A DNA stretch of 64,000 bases, taken from contig JAIORD010000033.1 of assembly GCA_021108275.1 (NCBI GenBank), forward strand, positions 62,001-126,000. The letters run 5' to 3'. Shown piece by piece: positions 33,402 to 41,902 of the stretch. Position numbers and translations under genes: made by a program. Numbering within the stretch: the stretch's first letter is position 1; each line of letters opens with the position of its first letter. Source of the stretch: Methanococcoides sp. Its GTDB lineage: Archaea > Halobacteriota > Methanosarcinia > Methanosarcinales > Methanosarcinaceae. The notes beneath the pieces were generated by a model. It had not been told where the DNA came from. It ran no database searches and was given only the letters and a program-made list of their open reading frames with translations.

Positions 33402-34019
33402 TTAAAATGTCAGTGAATCCTTGGGACAAATGTCAACACACCGACCACATTTGATGCAATCCGGGTTGTTACCGATATCACGGACCTCAAGTTCCATCGG
33501 GCAGACCTTCTCACATTTTTTACAATCAACGCATGACTCAGGATCCATCTTAAGCTGATATTTCTTACCGCCGATGAACCTCTGCATTGTTCCCATTGGA
33601 CAGGCATTACACCAGGACCTGGCATTGAAGTAGCCTCCAAGTATTGTACCAATGAGGGTCGTCACAAGACACATTGACACAAAGATCATACCAATAAGTT
33701 CAATGGTATTCTGTGCTGCAAGCGTTACTGAGATACGGTACAACATGAAAGCCATCATGACCGCGAATGCCGGGATCCTGACCCACATGCTTGACAGGAT
33801 CTTGGGGATCTTCTTTTTTTTTGAGATCTTGATTATTCCGTAATCGAAATAACTTCCACGTGGACAGAGATTGCCACAGAACCAACGTCCTCTGAACATA
33901 CTTGTTATGAGCAATGTTCCCATGACAAGGAGCAGGAAATAACCAAGCATAGGATACCAAAGTCCACCGATCGAAACTATAAGTACCGATGGACCAAGAT
34001 ATGGGGTTATCTTAAGCAT
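33402..34019 (-). CDS. Membrane polyferredoxin (NapH/CcoG-like)
   Basis: Four to five membrane helices carry the cysteine motifs FCGNLCPRGSYFDYG (residues 48-62) and WCNACPMGTMQRF typical of NapH/MauN-like proteins. Two classic 4Fe-4S clusters follow at the end (CVDCKKCEKVCPMEL, CIKCGRCVDICPKD). Such proteins carry electrons between membrane carriers and soluble Fe-S enzymes. It lies between the winged-helix regulator (its ATG directly follows that stop) and the FAD/Fe-S oxidoreductase, which is its probable redox partner. Confidence 0.87.
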   Translation of the reverse strand: MLKITPYLGPSVLIVSIGGLWYPMLGYFLLLVMGTLLITSMFRGRWFCGNLCPRGSYFDYGIIKISKKKKIPKILSSMWVRIPAFAVMMAFMLYRISVTLAAQNTIELIGMIFVSMCLVTTLIGTILGGYFNARSWCNACPMGTMQRFIGGKKYQLKMDPESCVDCKKCEKVCPMELEVRDIGNNPDCIKCGRCVDICPKDSLTF

Positions 34020-34367
34020 TTACCATTCCTCCAGTTCCTGTTCTACTTTTGCTGCCCATTTGCTGACAATTCCCATAATCAGTTCTTTGATCTCTTTCTT
34101 GTTGTTTATTTTGTAGATGAATGAATAACCGCCTCCGTCGAGATTATTCTGTGATCGTGTGAGTATACCTTTTTCATGCAACTTCTTGACAGACCTCTGT
34201 ACCGTTGAAAGGTCGAGTTCCACAAGGATTGCTATCTGTTCCGTTTTGCTCCAATTATCGGGTTCTTCAAAGAAGTACTCCAACACTTTCATGTCAGCCC
34301 GTGTCAGGTTCAGAGCACATTTTATCACATCTTTAATTTTGAATTCTTTACATGCGAAGTCTATCAT
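34020..34367 (-). CDS. Winged-helix transcriptional regulator (TrmB/MarR-like)
   Basis: The 115-residue protein is a single winged helix: LTRADMKVLEYFFEEPDNWSK, then EQIAILVELDLSTVQRSVKKL as recognition helix and a YSFIYKI wing, with a C-terminal dimerising helix. It is the first gene of the redox operon and probably controls it. A TATATATAC-like box lies about 45-55 bp upstream (34412-34422) and two exact TTTGGCAGTA repeats lie beyond it. GGTGA precedes the ATG. Confidence 0.82.
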   Translation of the reverse strand: MIDFACKEFKIKDVIKCALNLTRADMKVLEYFFEEPDNWSKTEQIAILVELDLSTVQRSVKKLHEKGILTRSQNNLDGGGYSFIYKINNKKEIKELIMGIVSKWAAKVEQELEEW

Positions 34368-34388
34368 TGAATCACCGCCATTAATTGT

Positions 34389-34491
34389 CAGTACTGCTAC
34401 ATTGCCACAGCCGTATATATACGTGGTTAAGTACTGAGAAAAGAAGGATGGTTTTGGCAGTACCGTGAATAACTGTGAGGATTTGGCAGTA
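34389..34491 (-). promoter_or_regulatory. Promoter and putative operator of the redox operon
   Basis: A CAGTACTG palindrome stands at 34389-34396, a TATA-like box at 34412-34422, and an exact 10-bp direct repeat TTTGGCAGTA at 34453-34462 and 34482-34491 (29 bp apart). The repeats lie upstream of the TATA box for the leftward operon, a position suited to activation. Binding by the winged-helix protein is inference. Confidence 0.5.
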
Positions 34492-34643
34492 TGACAGCAA
34501 AAAACTCAAAATTCAATGAAAAAATGAAAATCTAAATAAAAAATTCATTGAAACCAAATATGTGTCAACAATGAAGCTATAATCATCAAGGACAAATGAC
34601 ATGAATCTCAATTCCTAAGAAACTTCGGTGTCAGAAATGCTAA

Positions 34644-35072
34644 TTAAGTATTCATCTTAACAAAAATATGATAAACATCAACAAAGCTACCGTTTCTTTC
34701 ATGTTTAGCTAAAGCGACTTTAATATCAGTACATTCACTATGTTGTTCCGAAACATCCTTTATTCCTTCAACCAACTGATAATCAAAACTAATGTCTGGT
34801 ATGTATTCTAAGTATTTTGTCCATAAATTAATAAAATCCTGAGATTCAGCATAGACAAGTATAAAATTAGGAGTTAAACCATTTGAATCATACCCGAATA
34901 TTTTAGTTACGTGAAGGTCAATCACAGTTCTATTGAGTGACTTTAAAATGAAAGCTTCACAAATTGAAATGGCATTTCCCTTTCCATCCTCAATTTTAAT
35001 ATCCACTTCTCCAGCAGATTTACCAGTCGCTGAAATTCCATAATAATGAGTATAATGACATCCTAAAAACAT
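34644..35072 (-). CDS. Unknown protein, probably the C-terminal part of a longer gene
   Basis: The 142 residues begin abruptly (MFLGCHYTHYYGISATGKSAGEVDIKIE) with no ribosome site, only about 30 bp from the edge of repeat copy A. The GEVDIKIE...CEAFIL region could be an acidic active-site pair as in PD-(D/E)xK folds, but the signal is weak. The rest (NFILVYAESQDFINLWTKYL) is a mixed alpha/beta domain. Similar tails belong to larger nuclease or NTPase proteins in defence loci, as far as I can recall. I suspect 5' truncation by the repeat. No function is assigned. Confidence 0.5.
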   Translation of the reverse strand: MFLGCHYTHYYGISATGKSAGEVDIKIEDGKGNAISICEAFILKSLNRTVIDLHVTKIFGYDSNGLTPNFILVYAESQDFINLWTKYLEYIPDISFDYQLVEGIKDVSEQHSECTDIKVALAKHERNGSFVDVYHIFVKMNT

Positions 35073-35100
35073 TCGAAGAGTTTATATGGTATTATTGTAA

Positions 35101-35262
35101 TATTATATATTACGAACTATGTGTGATTCACAACTCCGGTGGTACGGTGTGAAACACGAATACTGTGGTGGTGGTGGTTCTACTTCATAACTATGGGAGT
35201 GGGGATGTCATTCCCCCTTCATCCCCTCTGTTTTTGAGAACTTCAATTTCAATCATAGATAA
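35101..35262. repeat. Structured repeat, copy A
   Basis: This 162-bp unit runs from TATTATATATTACGAAC to CATAGATAA and recurs at 37403-37566 and 41995-42159. It includes an ACGGTGT...ACACTGT-type stem (here changed to ATACTGT), a GGTGGTGGTGG run and a GGGGATG...CATCCCC hairpin. Copy A differs from B by about ten positions and small indels. The remaining 35263-35451 before the kinase gene shows no gene. Confidence 0.85.
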
Positions 35263-35451
35263 GTTTTTGACATTCCCGGAAACTTTCCAATGATATAATA
35301 TGATATGTTTGTGTATCCTTGTATATCATTCCAATTTTTATTAGTATGGGCGTAAAAGATATAAACTAATAATAACGGTGTACAACAAATTGTTGAGATA
35401 CATTCTTTAAAATGTTCAACAGTTCTGCATGAAATATGAAGTGAGTAAAAT

Positions 35452-37089
35452 ATGGCTAGAAGTGAAAAAATTCTGAATGACATCAAGGTCGATGAATCTT
35501 GTGAAATTCCAGCTGAATCTCTTATGGATCCTAACATCTTAAATTCTATTTTTGATCATATCCCATTAACTATGATTCTTGTCAATACGGGCGGGAAAAT
35601 TGAAAACATCAATCGTGCTGCTTCTATTAAATTAGGAAAAGAAAAAAAAGATTGTGTTGATCTCCTTGGTGGCGAATTGTTTGGATGTATGAATTCGTTA
35701 AAAGAAGAAGGGTGTGGAAAAAACAGAGAATGCTCAGAATGTACTGTGCGAAACTCTGTAATGCACACTTTTGAGACCGGTGAGAACATTTACAAAAAGG
35801 AAAGCGAATTAGAAATAATGATCAATGACCGGTCTGCAACACTTCATCTTTTGATTTCAACGATCTCGATAAAACAAGACAATGAATCAATGGTTTTGCT
35901 CATTGCAGATGATATTACAGAACAGAAGCTTGCTGAAAAAAAAGTGCTAGAAGCTTCTGTAAAAGCGGAAAAGGCCATTCAACAGTATGCAGACATCTTC
36001 GAGAATGTGCGAATAGGGCTTTATGTATATTATTTAGAGAACTTAGATGATGATAGAACTCTCAGGCTGATAGCTGCAAATCCAGCAGCTTCTGATTTTA
36101 CAGGTGTTCCCAATGAAGTTATCTTTGGAAAGACTTTAGATGAGATTTATCCCGGTCTCAGAGAGAAGGATATTCCACAGACTTATGCCGAAGTTGTTCG
36201 GACTGGTCAGTCCAGGGTCTTGGAAGATATTTACTATGGCGATGAACGAGTTCTTGAGAATACATTTTCAGTCAAGGTATTTCCCTTACCAAATAATTGT
36301 GTAGGGATAGCATTCGATAATATTACCGAGCGCAAGAAAGCAGAAGAAGCAATGCTACAAGCAAAACTTACTGCCGAAGATGCAAATCGTACCAAGAGCG
36401 AATTCATCTCAAATATGAGCCATGAACTTCGAACTCCTCTTACTTCGATCATTGGTTTCTCGGATCTACTTATTAGTGAGAACTTTGGTACCTTAAATGA
36501 ATCTCAGAAGAAATACACATCTAATGTTCCTAAAAGTGGAAAGCATCTTTTGGAACTGATCAATGATCTTTTGGATTTCTCAAAGATCGAAGCTGGTAAG
36601 ATGGAGCTTATCCTTGAAGAGTTTGCTATTCAAGATGCCATCAATGAAATAAAAGAGACAATGATGCCTCTTGCAATGAAGAAAGAGATTGAACTAAACT
36701 ATAGCATTAATGTTAAAGATCCTATTATTGTGGCAGATTCAGTAAAATTCAAACAGATACTTTACAACCTCGTGAGCAATGCCATTAAATTCACTGATCA
36801 AGGAGGATCTGTGACAATGGGAATTAATACAACTGATGAGATAATTTCTGTTTTAGTGAAGGACAGTGGTATCGGTATTTCATCAGAGAATCAGGATAAA
36901 CTGTTCAACCCGTTCTATCAGGTGGATTCTTCAAATGCTAGAGAGTATGAGGGCACCGGTCTTGGCCTTGCACTTGTCGAGAAGTTTGTTGAAATGCACG
37001 GTGGGAAAATCAGGGTTGATAGTGAAGTTGGAAAAGGAAGTACGTTCACATTTAGAATTCCAATAGCTTTTGAAAACAAATCCTTTTGA
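35452..37089 (+). CDS. PAS-domain sensor histidine kinase (soluble)
   Basis: No membrane helix is present. Two PAS domains occupy about 28-155 and 178-295; the first carries a C79/C88/C94/C97 cluster (FGCMN...GCGKNRECSEC) that could bind a metal or act as a redox switch. HisKA follows with H324 in SNMSHELRTPLTS, and a full HATPase domain with N box LVSNAIKFT, DSGIGIS and GTGLGLALV. The output partner is not adjacent; such kinases in methanogens often pass signals to distant regulators. Repeat copies A and B flank it. Confidence 0.92.
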   Translation: MARSEKILNDIKVDESCEIPAESLMDPNILNSIFDHIPLTMILVNTGGKIENINRAASIKLGKEKKDCVDLLGGELFGCMNSLKEEGCGKNRECSECTVRNSVMHTFETGENIYKKESELEIMINDRSATLHLLISTISIKQDNESMVLLIADDITEQKLAEKKVLEASVKAEKAIQQYADIFENVRIGLYVYYLENLDDDRTLRLIAANPAASDFTGVPNEVIFGKTLDEIYPGLREKDIPQTYAEVVRTGQSRVLEDIYYGDERVLENTFSVKVFPLPNNCVGIAFDNITERKKAEEAMLQAKLTAEDANRTKSEFISNMSHELRTPLTSIIGFSDLLISENFGTLNESQKKYTSNVPKSGKHLLELINDLLDFSKIEAGKMELILEEFAIQDAINEIKETMMPLAMKKEIELNYSINVKDPIIVADSVKFKQILYNLVSNAIKFTDQGGSVTMGINTTDEIISVLVKDSGIGISSENQDKLFNPFYQVDSSNAREYEGTGLGLALVEKFVEMHGGKIRVDSEVGKGSTFTFRIPIAFENKSF

Positions 37090-37137
37090 TTTATTTTATC
37101 TCGAATGTAACTGCTTTAGTAGACAGCATTTGTATTT

Positions 37138-37310
37138 TGTTAGTCCCTAATCAAAGGGACTCCCTCCTTTTCATTCTCCCAACCAATGCTGCATCAACTG
37201 CCTTGGCAATACCATCATCAATGAGAGTCTCCAGCACACGATTATTGAAAGTAAATAGCTTATCACTCTTGGCAATACCAGCTATCTTGCATCTTCCAGA
37301 CCCCTAGTTA
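37138..37310 (-). repeat. Relic of the dispersed gene tail (copy 3)
   Basis: The minus strand reads AGIAKSDKLFTFNNRVLETL, then DDGIAKAVDAALVGRMKRRE, SL and a stop. The first part aligns with the other tails (SDKPFSLNAHVRER). This copy continues further than the rest. It directly abuts the duplicated block that contains structured repeat copy B. Confidence 0.45.
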
Positions 37311-37775
37311 AGTAGACAACACCGAATCTGATTCCTATTTCATAATGATGATTATTATAACATTTGAAGTATATTCGATAAGTTAATATGCTATTAATCT
37401 ATTATTATATATTACGAACTATGTGTGATTCACAACTCCGGTGGTACGGTGTGAAACACGAACACTGTGGTGGTGGTGGTTCTACTTCATAACTAATTGG
37501 GAGTGGGGATGTCATTCCTCCTTCATCCCCTCTGTTTTTGAGAACTTCAATTTCAGTCATAGATAAATTATGGACGCTTCTTCAGGCATTAATATTTCTA
37601 TTTCATATCAATTTTAGAGAAAGCTATCAATTACTTTCCTTATCCCTTAGTATTTAAGCTAAAATTCCCCTTCTCTAACTCTGTCCTTCAGTTGTTTCAA
37701 CGTACTCCTGTGTTCAATCCCCATTTCCCAAACATCATCAAGAGTCAGACAAAGCAACCATTCATTAAATTTCTC
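37311..37775. repeat. Long duplicated block B (contains structured repeat copy B at 37403-37566)
   Basis: From AGTAGACAACACCG to TTCATTAAATTTCTC this ~465-bp block matches 41903-42368 at the great majority of positions. It covers intergenic DNA, the structured repeat and the last ~38 codons of the 129-residue gene. The hairpin GGGGATG/CATCCCC is at 37505-37530. Confidence 0.85.
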
Positions 37776-38048
37776 AATATTCAAGTATGATTCAACCCTA
37801 TTCCCTTCAAGCTCCTGCATATCAATATTGTTTGCTTCCTTGCCAATGCAAACAATTGAATCAGCATGAACATGCTTCCTGTCAAGAATTCCAATATCGC
37901 TATCGAACTTATGCTCAAGATGATCCACATACTGTATTATTGTCCTACCTAATGGTTTGAAATAATGAGATCCTTGTTTAATCTCACCTGTTGCATAATC
38001 AATAAATAGTTCATAAACAACCGTTTGAGGCTTATTTGAAAAAGGCAT
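37659..38048 (-). CDS. Unknown 129-aa protein, second gene of a coupled pair
   Basis: I do not recognise this protein. It starts MPFSNKPQTVVYELFIDYAT, has a central KHVHADSIVCIGKEANNIDM, and ends in a helical LTLDDVWEMGIEHRSTLKQL. It is the only apparently intact gene in the window ending in TAG (37659-37661). Its ATG shares its A with the TAA of an upstream frame (38048-38050), so the two were translated together, an arrangement common in toxin-antitoxin pairs. A decayed copy of its last 38 codons lies in block C (about 42260-42370). Confidence 0.5.
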   Translation of the reverse strand: MPFSNKPQTVVYELFIDYATGEIKQGSHYFKPLGRTIIQYVDHLEHKFDSDIGILDRKHVHADSIVCIGKEANNIDMQELEGNRVESYLNIEKFNEWLLCLTLDDVWEMGIEHRSTLKQLKDRVREGEF

Positions 38049-38208
38049 TAGAGATTGATTGCTTTACCAAACTCCTCATGGGTCATAACACCCTTATCCA
38101 CCAATATATCAACCAAAGCGGTTAATGTATCATCAAGAATGTCAAGGTGTTTCTTTGATACTCTTTCACCTTCCTGAGTAGAAGGTCATTACCTTTCACC
38201 TCAAGCAA
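38048..38208 (-). pseudogene. Broken small partner gene upstream of the 129-aa gene
   Basis: The end of this gene is clearly coding: VSKKHLDILDDTLTALVDIL, then DKGVMTHEEFGKAINL and TAA. Upstream the matching lead (LLEVKGNDLLLRKV, from a TTG at 38208) is in another frame, so one indel near 38165-38185 breaks it. The whole would be a ~50-55-residue helical protein, the right size for an antitoxin to the 129-residue product. The pairing as toxin-antitoxin is a guess from size, order and overlap only. Confidence 0.4.
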
Positions 38209-38261
38209 TAGTAAGTTATTTATAAAGTGTAATGATAATTTAAAAGGGGGTTTATCTATGA

Positions 38262-38687
38262 AGCGGAGTTGCTATCGCAGTGGGTTCCTTGTTCGATGGT
38301 ATTCCTGAGGCGATAATTGTGGGTGTTAGCTTACTAGGCGGTATCACAATAAACTGGGTTATGATCCTGGGATTTTTTATCTCCAATATTCCCCAGGGCC
38401 TTTCAAGTGCAGAAGGGATGAAAGGGGCTGGACGATCCACAGCCTATATTTTGATGGTTTGGTCTGGGATTGTACTATTATCAGGTCTTGCTGCTCTATT
38501 CGGTTATTCAGTTCTAGGCCTCTTCTCTCCTAAGGTCGTAGCAATTGTAACTGCTATGGCCGCAGGCGGGGTTTTATCCATGCTTTCAGAGACAATGATC
38601 CCGGAGGCATTTGAAAAAGCCCAGAACTTCATAGGTCTCATCGCTGTTGCCGGTTTTCTTGCCTTTTTCATACTCGTGAACTATTAA
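38262..38687 (+). pseudogene. ZIP-family metal transporter, C-terminal half only
   Basis: The sequence begins GVAIAVGSLFDGIPEAIIVG and continues through NIPQGLSSAEGMKGAGRSTA to FLAFFILVNY. These are the last five helices of a ZIP transporter (about 140 of ~260 residues), with the DGIPEA and SNIPQG metal-site blocks. An in-frame TGA (38259-38261) stands just before. A well-placed GGGGG plus ATG (38258) is one base out of frame, so a fragment seems joined to another gene's start. A GTG at 38280 could still start it, but without the first helices transport is unlikely. Confidence 0.75.
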
Positions 38688-38942
38688 TGTATCTATCCCA
38701 ATCTAAGTGAGAACTACTGGGCAAACACAGATGATGCAGGTCTTAGCCAGACCTGCACAGATATTTCCAGAAAACATGATCGAGTTATAGAATCTGATAC
38801 AAATCCAGATTTAGTAATGATATATAACTATAAAGACCGAAATGAGAATTTTTGTATAGAATGTAAATATAGATCAGACTTATATCAAGACAAAATCAGG
38901 GTCCTTAAGCCACTAATATTTACATTTCATTCAATATTATAA
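38688..38942 (+). pseudogene. Relic of a PD-(D/E)xK nuclease-like gene
   Basis: Directly after the ZIP stop a frame reads YPNLSENYWANTDDAGLSQ, RKHDRVIESDTNPDLVMIYN and ENFCIECKYRSDLYQDK to a TAA at 38940-38942. PDLVMIY followed by IECKYR is the PD...(D/E)-x-K core of a restriction-type nuclease. There is no start codon or ribosome site, and both ends of the domain are missing. Confidence 0.5.
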
Positions 38943-38991
38943 ATTAGAAATTGGCATAAGTGTTGATAAATACTCAAATATTTCACAAATT

Positions 38992-39393
38992 TCACTCTTT
39001 CTTCTTACCACAACTATGGCAATATCCTCTATGCACACAAATAGTGCCTCCACATTCAGGACATTTCCATTTTACCTTTTCACTTGCCACAAATTCTTTT
39101 AAACCAAATTTTTTGATATTTTCGAGATTTTCGATCATGCTCATATTGTATTTGGTTTGATACCTTTCATCTAAGTGTTTCAATCTACTGCAAGGGAACT
39201 TTTCACACTCAAAACAGAATTGTGCCCTGCCATTTTCAAAAGTAGGACAGTGCTTTATCTGTTTGCATTTGGATCTAGTAACATCTAATCCTCTACAACC
39301 AGGGCACTTATTTTTATCTCTCAGGTAAGCTATACAAATGCCACAGTTCATCCCACACGGAGCAATAAGTGAGAGATCATTCGAGTTTTCCAT
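38992..39393 (-). CDS. DUF3795 Cys-rich protein with C-terminal zinc ribbon
   Basis: The DUF3795 core is intact: LIAPCGMNCGICIAYLRDKN, KCPGCRG, KCKQIKHCPTFEN and FCFECEKFPCSRLKHLD. Unlike the protein at 5090, a second zinc ribbon is added at the end (WKCPECGGTICVHRGYCHSCGKKK). The conserved YQTKYNMSMIENLENIKK helix pair lies between. Members are small and widespread in methanogens, with unknown function. It is monocistronic. Confidence 0.85.
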   Translation of the reverse strand: MENSNDLSLIAPCGMNCGICIAYLRDKNKCPGCRGLDVTRSKCKQIKHCPTFENGRAQFCFECEKFPCSRLKHLDERYQTKYNMSMIENLENIKKFGLKEFVASEKVKWKCPECGGTICVHRGYCHSCGKKKE

Positions 39394-39803
39394 AGCATAT
39401 AATCTCTTATTTCTTATTATTTAAAGCAATTCATTTTGGTATAAACTCCACTCCACATCTCTAACCTCGTCTTCATATGAGCATTGAGAGTAAATGGCCT
39501 ATCACTCCTGACATTCTGCTCCATCTAATGCAAAGTGCCCTTAGAGAAACCCATTCTTTTCATTTCGATCCAGAGACCACAACAGGCATATGCATCCTCC
39601 ATTATTATTCATGATGGATGGGAACTATTAACCTATGGTTTCATTATCTCTTCCTTATTTGGTTCCATGAACATCCATATCAATAGGCTTAATTTTTGCC
39701 TGGTAGAGTTTATTCTATGGTTCCAGAGCTGAGTTCAATTGATCTGAAACTAGGTCAGGTCATGTAAAATATATAATGGATAATAGTTAGGAATGAATAG
39801 AAC
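39394..39803. other. Intergenic region with relic tail (copy 4) and acs leader
   Basis: At 39440-39552 the minus strand holds another worn tail (SDRPFTLNAHMKTRLEMW). The part from 39553 to 39803 is the acs leader; a TATA-like AAAATATATAATGG stands at 39767-39780, about 25 bp before the start. The short leader fits a strong archaeal promoter. Confidence 0.45.
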
Positions 39804-41693
39804 ATGTCTGATAAATTTGACGTTAAGCTGGACAGTAAAAGTTATTTACCCGATCCATCGGTAAAGGAAAATTCCTGGATGCAGGATTATGAAAAGGTTT
39901 ATAGTGAATCTCTCAAGGATCCTGAAAAACACTGGGAAAATGTTGCAGAGGAACTTGAATGGTTCGAAAAGTGGGACAAGGTGATGGAATGGGACCATCC
40001 CTATGCAAAATGGTTCACCAATGCCAAAATGAACATCACCCACAACTGCCTTGACCGCCATGTCTTCAACGGGAAAAGGAACAAAGTTGCAATGATCTGG
40101 GTAGGTGATAATGGAGAAGAACAGGTTATCACATATCGTCAGCTTTACCGCGATGTCATGAGATTTTCCAATGGTCTCAAATCTTTGGGCGTTGGGAAAG
40201 GTGACACGGTATGCATATACATGCCCCAGGTTCCTGAACAGATCGTGGCCATGCTGGCATGTGCACGTATCGGTGCGATCCATAGTGTCGTATTCGGAGG
40301 TTTTGGTGCCAAAGCATTGCATTCCAGGATAAAGGATGCACAGGCAAAGATCGTCATTACTGCAGATGCAAGCATTCGGCGTGGTAAGCGCATTGACCTG
40401 AAGTCCCTCGTGGATGACGCTGTGGTCAATGCCTCATGCGTTGAGAAGATAGTGGTCCTGAGAAGGATGACCCCTCAAATGGAACTCTTTTCTGAGATAG
40501 AGGTGGACTTCTATGAGATAATGAAAGATGTGGAAAAGGAGTGTGAACCCGAGATAATGGATTCCGAGGACCCACTGTTCATTCTCTACACCAGTGGAAC
40601 AACCGGTCCGGCCAAGGGGATAGTTCATACTTGCGGTGGCTACATGGTAGGCACATACTACACCACAAAGAACGTTTTAGACCTCAAGGAAAATGATGTC
40701 ATGTGGTGTACTGCAGACCCCGGATGGATCACGGGTCACAGCTACATTGTCTATGGTCCTCTTTCCATGGGTGCAACGATCCTCATTTCTGAGACAACGC
40801 CTGATTACCCTGATCCGGGGGTCTGGTGGAGTATGATAGAGGAGTTCGATGTGAGCGTCTTCTATACGGCACCAACAGCGATACGCATGTTCATGAGAAT
40901 GGGAGAGGAATGGCCCGGGAAATACAATCTGAATTCCCTGAGGATCCTGGGTTCGGTTGGTGAGCCACTGAACCCTGAAGCGTTCAAGTGGTACTATCGT
41001 GTGATCGGTAAGGATAAATGTCCTGTTCTGGATACCTGGTGGCAGACTGAAACGGGAATGCACATGCTCACCACAGCGGTTGGAGAGCCCATGAAACCGG
41101 GATTCACGGGAAGACCCGTGCCAGGTGTGGTTGTTGATGTTGTAGATGAGAATGGTGACCCGGTGCCTGCGGGAACAGGTGGTTTCCTTGTAATAAAACA
41201 ACCCTGGCCTTCCATGATGAGGACCGTTTATGGTAATGATGAAAGATATCGCCAGTATTGGACAACGATCAAGAATTACTACAGTGCAGGTGATCTTGCC
41301 ATAAAGGATGAAGATGGTTATATCATGATACAGGGACGTGCCGACGATGTCCTTATCGTTGCCGGTCACAATATTGGAAGTGCAGAGGTAGAAAGTGCAC
41401 TTGTATCCCATGAGGCTGTGGCTGAAGCTGCCGTAATAGGAAAACCTGACCCTCTTAAAGGGGATTCCATCAAAGCTTTCGTCATACTTCGCATGGGCTT
41501 CAACTCTTCCGATAAACTGAAGCTTGATCTTCTGTATCATGTAAGGATGAACCTGGGTCCAATTGCAATGCCTTCTGAGATCGAATTTGTTGACTCACTG
41601 CCAAAGACCCGCAGCGGGAAGATCATGAGAAGGTTGCTTAAAGCACAGGAGCTTGGAATGGATCCCGGAGATGTGTCCTCATTGGAGGATTGA
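39804..41693 (+). CDS. acs: Acetyl-CoA synthetase (AMP-forming)
   Basis: At 629 residues this is a full-length acyl-adenylate-forming enzyme. It shows the Acs lead (WFTNAKMNITHNCLDRH), the P-loop YTSGTTGPAKGIVHT, the acetyl-CoA pocket GDVMWCTADPGWITGHSY-like stretch, WWQTETGMHM, YSAGDLAIKDEDGYIMIQGR and the catalytic lysine block KTRSGKIMRR. It activates acetate (or another short acid) to the CoA ester with ATP. In a methylotroph it would serve assimilation. It stands alone with a clear TATA box. Short-chain specificity is inferred from overall similarity. Confidence 0.95.
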   Translation: MSDKFDVKLDSKSYLPDPSVKENSWMQDYEKVYSESLKDPEKHWENVAEELEWFEKWDKVMEWDHPYAKWFTNAKMNITHNCLDRHVFNGKRNKVAMIWVGDNGEEQVITYRQLYRDVMRFSNGLKSLGVGKGDTVCIYMPQVPEQIVAMLACARIGAIHSVVFGGFGAKALHSRIKDAQAKIVITADASIRRGKRIDLKSLVDDAVVNASCVEKIVVLRRMTPQMELFSEIEVDFYEIMKDVEKECEPEIMDSEDPLFILYTSGTTGPAKGIVHTCGGYMVGTYYTTKNVLDLKENDVMWCTADPGWITGHSYIVYGPLSMGATILISETTPDYPDPGVWWSMIEEFDVSVFYTAPTAIRMFMRMGEEWPGKYNLNSLRILGSVGEPLNPEAFKWYYRVIGKDKCPVLDTWWQTETGMHMLTTAVGEPMKPGFTGRPVPGVVVDVVDENGDPVPAGTGGFLVIKQPWPSMMRTVYGNDERYRQYWTTIKNYYSAGDLAIKDEDGYIMIQGRADDVLIVAGHNIGSAEVESALVSHEAVAEAAVIGKPDPLKGDSIKAFVILRMGFNSSDKLKLDLLYHVRMNLGPIAMPSEIEFVDSLPKTRSGKIMRRLLKAQELGMDPGDVSSLED

Positions 41694-41800
41694 GTTCCTG
41701 CAGCCTGATCTTGCTTATGGAGTGCGAAAAGAGGTGATGAGTGTAGCTCATCACCTCACTTACAGCAGATCTACACAAAAATTGATCATTTGAGACAAGC

Positions 41801-41900
41801 TTTTCCTATTTCTCAAACCCCTCCCTAACATGAGCATTGAGAGTAAACTGCTTATAACTCTCAGCAGTACCAGCTGTCTTGCTTCGTTCAGGCTTCTGGG
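41801..41900 (-). repeat. Relic of the dispersed gene tail (copy 5)
   Basis: The minus strand reads KTAGTAESYKQFTLNAHVRE, GFEK and TAG. It joins duplicated block C exactly as copy 3 joins block B, so tail and block moved or were duplicated together. Confidence 0.5.
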
Positions 41901-41902
41901 AA

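Noticed and set aside
40677-41540. 287-residue minus-strand frame inside acs
   Set aside because: Antisense shadow of a highly conserved gene; no ribosome site, and its composition (His/Arg rich) is typical of shadows.
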